Assembly (NCBI GenBank): GCA_031277435.1
Contig: JAITMI010000342.1
Coordinates: 1-5,153, forward strand
DNA: 5,153 bases
Source: Pseudomonadales bacterium
GTDB lineage: Bacteria > Pseudomonadota > Gammaproteobacteria > Pseudomonadales > Pseudohongiellaceae
Direction of reading: 5' to 3'
Shown: piece after piece, positions 1-2,958 of the stretch
Position numbering within the stretch: the first letter of the stretch is position 1
Layout: every line of letters starts with the position of its first letter
Made by a program: the position numbers and the translations under genes
The notes under the pieces: model-generated
Databases searched by the model: none
What the model was told of the DNA's origin: nothing
What the model saw: the letters and a program-made list of their open reading frames with translations, nothing else

Positions 1-38
1 CCCTCTCCCCCGCCCTCTCCCGCCAGCGGGAGAGGGAG
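1..38. repeat. GC-rich palindromic repeat (hairpin)
   Basis: Positions 13-23 (CCCTCTCCCGC) and 26-36 (GCGGGAGAGGG) are perfect 11-bp inverted arms separated by two bases, and positions 1-9 hold another copy of the pyrimidine-rich arm, CCCTCTCCC. Hairpins of this CCCTCTCCC/GGGAGAGGG type recur between genes in many beta- and gammaproteobacterial genomes. It has no T-run on the plus strand, so it is better read as a dispersed intergenic palindrome than as a standard intrinsic terminator. The window edge may cut the element. Confidence 0.6.
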
Positions 39-111
39 CAGCCTAGTTGCACGCCTTCGCACTAAGTTTCTTACGGCAATCTTCGCGCACGGAAGAACCA
101 ATACAACAATA

Positions 112-1029
112 CTGATTGGTTTTTTACTCGCCTTATTCCTACAAAGCTGCGCCTCCCCATTGCCCCCCGATTTACGCGCTGCCCAGCGCGATCACAGCAC
201 CGCCTTCATTAACGACCTCCCGTTCCACCCCCAGGAACAATACCAATGCGGCCCCGCCGCGCTCGCCACCGTGCTGGGCGGCAGCGGCTTGCGCATCGCG
301 CCCGAGGAGTTGGTGAGCGAAGTCTACGTGCCGGACCGCCAAGGCAGTTTTCAACTGGAACTCACCGCGTCGGCGCGGCGGCATGGGCGCCTCGCTTATC
401 CGCTTGCAGGCGGTCTGCACGCGCTATTGCGCGAACTCGATGCCGGCCATGCGGTATTGGTGCTGCAAAATCTCGGGCTATCCTGGTACCCGCGCTGGCA
501 CTACGCGGTGGCGCGTGGTTATGATCTTGATAGTCAAGAACTCATTCTCAATTCCGGGCGCCTGGAAAATTACCGCGTCAAGCTCGCCACGTTTGAGCGC
601 ACCTGGCAACGCGCCGGGCATTGGGGCTTGCTCGTGCTGGCGCCTACGCAACTGCCGGCCACCGCCGAGGCCGCCGCGTATTTCGCCGCGATCGCGCCAC
701 AATTGAGTGGTGCTTCCGCCAGCGATGACGCGACGCAAGAACAATTGCTGGAAACCGGCTTAGCGCGCTGGCCCGCTCAACTGGAACTTTTGATGGCGCG
801 CGGCAATCAGCTTTATGCGCAAGGTCAACTCGCCGAGGCCTTGGCGCGTTTTGAAACGGCGGCGCGGCTGCATCCGGATTATCCCTACGCCTGGAACAAT
901 CAAGCCGTGGTGGCGGCGCAACTCGGGCGCGGGGAACAGGCCAGGGCGGCCATCGGCAAAGCGCGCCAGCTCGCTCCCGCCGATGACCCGGTGGTCTCCG
1001 CCACCTGGCGCGAACTGGGCTTCGAGTAG
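112..1029 (+). CDS. PA2778-type C39-like cysteine peptidase lipoprotein with TPRs
   Basis: This is a predicted outer-membrane-anchored or periplasmic lipoprotein with a papain-like C39 peptidase fold followed by tetratricopeptide repeats, resembling the PA2778 family. Its substrate is unknown. Numbering from the TTG codon at 160, the peptidase part spans about residues 14-160. It has the active-site stretch Q25-EQYQ-C30-GPAAL, with Gln25 as the likely oxyanion residue, and the general-base His114 in PRWHYAV. The third triad position appears to be Asn131 (LILNSG) rather than the Asp usual in C39 peptidases. Two TPR-like units lie at about 209-242 and 243-276. Upstream of 160 the frame remains open and encodes a hydrophobic stretch (FLLALFL) followed by the lipobox LQSC at 139-150 and then ASPLPPD. 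The TTG at 160 would remove this lipobox, so translation probably begins earlier. No ATG, GTG or TTG lies in frame there; 112 (CTG) is the start given here, with ATA at 109 and codons further upstream as alternatives. A GGAAG stretch at 91-95 could be a distant ribosome-binding site. No C39 ABC exporter or bacteriocin precursor lies nearby, so a bacteriocin-processing role is unlikely. The family call is firm and the start is not. Confidence 0.85.
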   Translation: MIGFLLALFLQSCASPLPPDLRAAQRDHSTAFINDLPFHPQEQYQCGPAALATVLGGSGLRIAPEELVSEVYVPDRQGSFQLELTASARRHGRLAYPLAGGLHALLRELDAGHAVLVLQNLGLSWYPRWHYAVARGYDLDSQELILNSGRLENYRVKLATFERTWQRAGHWGLLVLAPTQLPATAEAAAYFAAIAPQLSGASASDDATQEQLLETGLARWPAQLELLMARGNQLYAQGQLAEALARFETAARLHPDYPYAWNNQAVVAAQLGRGEQARAAIGKARQLAPADDPVVSATWRELGFE

Positions 1030-1112
1030 AAGGCGCGTAAACGCTAGCGCGCCCGGCTTCCGGGAACGGCCCGCGCTGGCTATGATTGGCGCGCTGCAAT
1101 AACGTAACAATG

Positions 1113-1122
1113 TGTGATCACA
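1113..1122. promoter_or_regulatory. candidate operator palindrome TGTGATCACA
   Basis: The 152 bases between the peptidase stop and the next gene contain a perfect 10-bp palindrome, 60 bp upstream of the GlcG-like start codon. It is shorter than a CRP site, whose TGTGA and TCACA halves are six bases apart, so a CRP assignment is not supported. The symmetry and position upstream of an isolated gene suggest a regulator site. No convincing -35/-10 pair was found here. The same gap also holds a short CCCGG-CTT-CCGGG hairpin at 1052-1064 without a T-run, nested between 8-bp arms AGCGCGCC (1046-1053) and GGCGCGCT (1088-1095). Confidence 0.25.
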
Positions 1123-1181
1123 ACAATACTTAACAACGCTGCGGCCCGTCCGCGGCACAGCACTCAACCGAGGAGTCACCG

Positions 1182-1655
1182 ATGACCAAACCCTTGCTTC
1201 ACACCCTCGCTCTCGCCGCCGCGCTGGGCAGCGCTGGCGCTCAGGCGCAGTCCTACGGCAACAACATCACGCTCGAACAAGCCAAGACCGTCATCAACGC
1301 CGCCGAAACCGAAGCCGCCAACCGCAATTGGCCCATGGCCATCGCGGTGGTCGATACCGCCGGCCAGCTCGTCGCCTACGTCAAACGCGACGACACGCAA
1401 AACGCCAGCGTCGAAGTCTCGCAAGCCAAGGCGCGCTCCGCCGTACTCTACAAGCGCCCCACCAAAGCCTTCCAAGACCTGATCGCCCAAGGCGGCATCA
1501 ACCTGCGCGTGCTCACCCTCGAAGGCGCGGTCGCCGCCGAAGGCGGCATTCCACTGACCGTGGACGGCAAAATCATCGGCGCCATCGGCGTCTCCGGCAT
1601 GGCCTCCGATCAGGATGGCGTAGTCGCGGCGGCTGGCGCGGCGGCTTTGCAGTAA
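1182..1655 (+). CDS. exported GlcG/HbpS-family (heme-binding-like) protein
   Basis: The product is a 157-residue protein of the GlcG/HbpS (DUF336) family. Members include the secreted heme-binding HbpS of Streptomyces and GlcG, found in glycolate-oxidase loci; no enzymatic role is established for most of them. Residues 1-22 form a signal peptide with Lys3, a hydrophobic core (about 8-18) and an AQA|Q cleavage site, so the mature protein is probably periplasmic. Family hallmarks are visible: the VVDTAGQLVAYVKRDD strand-turn region (56-71), the QAKARSA helix start (81-87), the EGGIPL turn (about 120-125) and the glycine-rich IIGAIGVSGM segment near the C-terminus (131-140). The length suits a single-domain member with a leader. 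The start is well fixed by AGGAG at 1171-1175, six bases before the ATG. No glycolate-oxidase gene or two-component genes adjoin it, so the substrate and ligand are open. The gene stands alone and ends before a bidirectional terminator. Confidence 0.88.
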   Translation: MTKPLLHTLALAAALGSAGAQAQSYGNNITLEQAKTVINAAETEAANRNWPMAIAVVDTAGQLVAYVKRDDTQNASVEVSQAKARSAVLYKRPTKAFQDLIAQGGINLRVLTLEGAVAAEGGIPLTVDGKIIGAIGVSGMASDQDGVVAAAGAAALQ

Positions 1656-1685
1656 GTCTAACTCCCCCCGCTGAGCGCTGACGCA

Positions 1686-1716
1686 GGTTGGCGCTGAGCG
1701 CAGCGAAGCCCAACGT
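1686..1716. repeat. imperfect palindrome of dispersed-repeat type
   Basis: Outer arms GTTGG (1687-1691) and CCAAC (1710-1714) pair. After a one-base bulge at 1692, GCT (1693-1695) pairs with AGC (1707-1709) around a GC-rich centre. Read on the minus strand it gives GTTGGGCTTCGCTGCGCTC followed by AGCGCCAACC. This resembles a short palindrome that recurs between genes in many beta- and gammaproteobacteria. The related string GCTGAGCG also occurs just upstream at 1670-1677. It lies between convergent genes and is not coding. The repeat status is from memory of similar sequences, since only one copy lies in the window. Confidence 0.4.
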
Positions 1717-1723
1717 AAACACG

Positions 1724-1757
1724 AAACCCGGCGCCATGAAACGTGGCGCTGGGTTTT
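1724..1757. terminator. bidirectional intrinsic terminator
   Basis: Left arm 1724-1736 (AAACCCGGCGCCA) pairs with right arm 1744-1756 (TGGCGCTGGGTTT) over 13 bp, with one G-T wobble and a 7-base loop. The right arm ends in TTTT on the plus strand and the left arm reads as TTT on the minus strand. It therefore suits termination of both the GlcG-like gene from the left and the AbrB-type gene from the right, which converge here. The U-tract is short and mostly within the stem, so efficiency may be moderate. Confidence 0.7.
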
Positions 1758-1770
1758 GGCGGTCTTGCAA

Positions 1771-2049
1771 CTACTCATGCCTGTAGCCGCGCTGGAGACT
1801 TGAACTAAACCCAGCATCAGCTATCGCGTCACTGATTTCCTCGATGCTCAAACAGGCGCCATTCGTTTTATCCTTGAGAATGCCCCGCAGAGCTGCAAAA
1901 GACCCCGGCACCCGCGCGGATCTCAGCTCAACTCGGCCATCCGACAGTAAATTCAGTTTTATCTTTTCGCCGGGCTTAACGCCCAAATGCCGCAAAATAT
2001 CTTTAGGGAAAGTCACTTGCCCGCGCGGGGTGACGGTTAGTGTTCTCAT
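1771..2049 (-). CDS. AbrB/MazE/SpoVT-type antitoxin-like DNA-binding protein
   Basis: The product is a 92-residue protein with an N-terminal swapped-hairpin AbrB domain (about residues 1-45). Its typical pattern is a strand followed by RGQVTFPKDILRHLGVKPGEKI, then a second strand pair ending in DGRVELRSA. Such domains dimerise to bind operator DNA and usually belong to VapB/MazE-type antitoxins. The C-terminal part (about 46-92), with LSIEEISDAIADAG, is like the toxin-binding tail of VapB-type antitoxins. The start is fixed by GGAGGG at 2056-2061, six bases before the ATG; longer in-frame starts upstream have no such support and run into the divergent gene. No PIN-domain or MazF-like toxin gene follows: after the stop there are only about 115 non-coding bases with the terminator and then the convergent GlcG-like gene. 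It is therefore an orphan here, or it acts with the divergent DUF4160/DUF2442 pair. The gap between the two units is only 57 bases. Confidence 0.85.
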   Translation of the reverse strand: MRTLTVTPRGQVTFPKDILRHLGVKPGEKIKLNLLSDGRVELRSARVPGSFAALRGILKDKTNGACLSIEEISDAIADAGFSSSLQRGYRHE

Positions 2050-2062
2050 GTTCTGCCCTCCG

Positions 2063-2094
2063 TGACACATCTTGTCAGAGTGCAACAATTGCAC
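2063..2094. promoter_or_regulatory. two adjacent inverted repeats in divergent promoter region
   Basis: Between the divergent start codons lie TGACA-N5-TGTCA (2063-2077) and GTGCAA-CAA-TTGCAC (2080-2094). Each is 15 bp, with centres 17 bp apart. Their position between the AbrB-type gene and the DUF4160/DUF2442-HTH pair, both of which encode or include DNA-binding domains, makes them good candidates for autoregulatory operators. Which protein binds which repeat cannot be told from the sequence. Confidence 0.5.
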
Positions 2095-2100
2095 CAAAAT
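2072..2100 (+). promoter_or_regulatory. candidate sigma-70 promoter for DUF4160/DUF2442 pair
   Basis: TTGTCA at 2072-2077 matches the -35 consensus in five of six positions. After a 17-bp spacer, CAAAAT at 2095-2100 matches the -10 consensus in four of six. The second palindrome (2080-2094) fills this spacer, the classic place for a repressor to block polymerase. Transcription would begin close to 2107, which is the A of the DUF4160 ATG, so the message may be leaderless. The -10 box is weak and the call is tentative. Confidence 0.35.
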
Positions 2101-2106
2101 GAAACC

Positions 2107-2337
2107 ATGCCAACACTCGCACGCCTTGCGCGATCTACCATCACCATGTATGCGGACGATCATCTGCCGCCACATTTTCATGTGCGTATGAACGACGGGC
2201 GCGAAGCACTGATTGTAATCGCCGATCTGCAAATCCTTCGCGGCAACATCGCCCGTCGTGAATTGGCCGAAGTCGTGATGTGGGCGCAAACCAACCGGAG
2301 CATCCTGACGAAAAAGTGGAAGGAACTAAACCCATGA
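2107..2337 (+). CDS. DUF4160 domain protein
   Basis: This 76-residue protein is built of one DUF4160 domain. The family hallmark is at the N-terminus: MPTLARL, then ITMYADDHLPPHFHV (residues 12-26), with the D18-H-x-P-P-H-F-H25 cluster, which looks like a possible metal or nucleic-acid site though no function is proven. The C-terminal half, with RRELAEVVMWAQTNRSIL and a final W, is the expected helix. The ATG at 2107 is chosen because family members begin with MPT. A GTG at 2062 in the same frame would add 15 unrelated residues across the operator region. No Shine-Dalgarno sequence precedes 2107, consistent with a leaderless message. The stop overlaps the next start as ATGA, so the two genes are translationally coupled. 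DUF4160 and DUF2442 genes are, to my knowledge, often neighbours and have been treated as possible toxin-antitoxin-like pairs. Nothing in the sequence shows toxicity. Confidence 0.85.
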   Translation: MPTLARLARSTITMYADDHLPPHFHVRMNDGREALIVIADLQILRGNIARRELAEVVMWAQTNRSILTKKWKELNP

Positions 2338-2783
2338 GCAACAAACAATTCACCATTACCGCGGTAAAAGCGCTGCCAGAAGCGTTGCTATCACTCACCT
2401 TCGCCGATGGCCTCACCTTGCGGGTAGACCTCAAACCCATCGTGCGCAAACACCCCAGTCTGCGCGCATTGAACGACCCCGCCACCTTTCGCCGCGTAAA
2501 ATTGGGCGAATGGGGCGGCAGCGTGCGCTGGGCCAATAATGACGCGCTGGAACTGGCCGCCGACAATTTGCGCGCACGCGCCATCGAACAAAACGGCGGC
2601 TATTCGCACGAGTTGATTATCGCCTGGATGTCGCGCCATAAACTCACGCTCGATGCCGCCGCGCAAGCCTTGGGCCTGTCGCGCCGTATGCTGGCTTACT
2701 ACCGCGCTGGCCACAAACCCGTGCCACGCACCGTGGCGCTCGCCTGTCTGGGCTGGGAAGTCGAACAGCGCAAAGCTGCCTGA
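2334..2783 (+). CDS. DUF2442 protein with C-terminal helix-turn-helix
   Basis: The product has 149 residues and two parts. Residues about 5-80 form a DUF2442 domain, with the FADGLTLRVDLKPIV strand region (23-37), a FRRVKLGEWGGSVRW stretch (52-66) and the closing LELAADNLR. Residues about 92-141 form an XRE-like helix-turn-helix: LDAAAQALGLS (106-116) leads into the likely recognition helix SRRMLAYYRAG (116-126), then PVPRTVALACLGWE. The fusion suggests a DNA-binding partner or autoregulator for the DUF4160 protein, in the way antitoxins act. That is inference; DUF2442 itself has no established activity. The ATG overlaps the upstream stop by ATGA and is preceded by GGAAGGA at 2318-2324, nine bases away, a good ribosome-binding site inside the upstream gene. 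The coding run ends 14 bases before a hairpin that may end the transcript. Confidence 0.85.
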   Translation: MSNKQFTITAVKALPEALLSLTFADGLTLRVDLKPIVRKHPSLRALNDPATFRRVKLGEWGGSVRWANNDALELAADNLRARAIEQNGGYSHELIIAWMSRHKLTLDAAAQALGLSRRMLAYYRAGHKPVPRTVALACLGWEVEQRKAA

Positions 2784-2797
2784 ACGCCACAGCCCCC

Positions 2798-2819
2798 TGT
2801 CCGGAAACGGACATTTTTT
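2798..2819 (+). terminator. possible intrinsic terminator (GAAA loop, T6)
   Basis: TGTCCG (2798-2803) and CGGACA (2808-2813) form a 6-bp stem closed by a GAAA tetraloop and followed by six T residues (2814-2819), 14 bases after the DUF2442-HTH stop. This would end the DUF4160/DUF2442 transcript. The same bases form the first of two matching palindromes, so the hairpin may instead be, or also be, a protein-binding site. Confidence 0.5.
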
Positions 2820-2834
2820 GTCCGCCTGCGGACA
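2798..2834. promoter_or_regulatory. tandem 16-bp palindromes, likely activator (enhancer) sites
   Basis: Two copies of TGTCCG-N4-CGGACA occupy 2798-2813 (centre GAAA) and 2819-2834 (centre CCTG). Their arms are identical, their centres differ and their offset is exactly 21 bp, two turns of B-DNA, so bound dimers would lie on the same helix face. They are centred about 116 and 95 bp upstream of the predicted sigma-54 start, the usual range for enhancer sites of NtrC-type activators. The identity of the activator is unknown and no such gene lies in the window. Confidence 0.7.
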
Positions 2835-2865
2835 GTCGTACACCAATTTTCCCCCACACAACAGC

Positions 2866-2878
2866 TAAGTCATTGATT
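2866..2878 (-). promoter_or_regulatory. IHF site (exact consensus match)
   Basis: The minus strand reads AATCAATGACTTA, which fits the IHF consensus WATCAA-N4-TTR at every fixed position. It is centred about 50 bp upstream of the predicted start site, between the tandem palindromes and the sigma-54 promoter, and the surrounding bases are AT-rich. In many sigma-54 systems IHF bends DNA at this place so that the upstream activator meets the polymerase. Confidence 0.6.
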
Positions 2879-2895
2879 TTACTAGAGCCAGAAAA

Positions 2896-2911
2896 TGGCA
2901 TAAAAATTGCT
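2896..2911 (+). promoter_or_regulatory. sigma-54 (RpoN) -24/-12 promoter
   Basis: TGGCATAAAAATTGCT carries GG at 2897-2898 and GC at 2909-2910 separated by exactly ten bases, the defining sigma-54 spacing. TGGCA and TTGCT both match the consensus core. The transcript would start near 2922, leaving a leader of about 37 bases before the permease ATG. With upstream palindromes and an IHF site, this predicts strict dependence on an ATP-driven bacterial enhancer-binding protein. Confidence 0.8.
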
Positions 2912-2958
2912 TAAAACTATAAGAGTTAGAACAACAACACACCAAGAGGAACCCCCAC

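Noticed and set aside
1111..1123. CRP or FNR binding site
   Set aside because: The TGTGA and TCACA halves abut with no six-base spacer, and the FNR pattern TTGAT-N4-ATCAA is absent.
644..1179. Minus-strand open frames opposite the C39/TPR gene
   Set aside because: These are low-complexity Arg/Pro/Ala-rich translations without domains, explained by GC-rich codon bias of the plus-strand gene.
1656..1770. A PIN-domain or MazF-like toxin gene downstream of the AbrB-type gene
   Set aside because: Looked for and not found: only a palindrome and terminator fit in this space, with no start codon and frame of useful length.
1176..1817. Minus-strand open frame of 213 codons opposite the GlcG-like gene
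   Set aside because: It is an antisense shadow of a GC-rich gene with a signal peptide and good ribosome-binding site on the plus strand; it also crosses the terminator.
2062..2106. GTG at 2062 as the DUF4160 start
   Set aside because: The extra 15 residues are not like the family, no ribosome-binding site precedes it, and it would turn the operator region into coding sequence.
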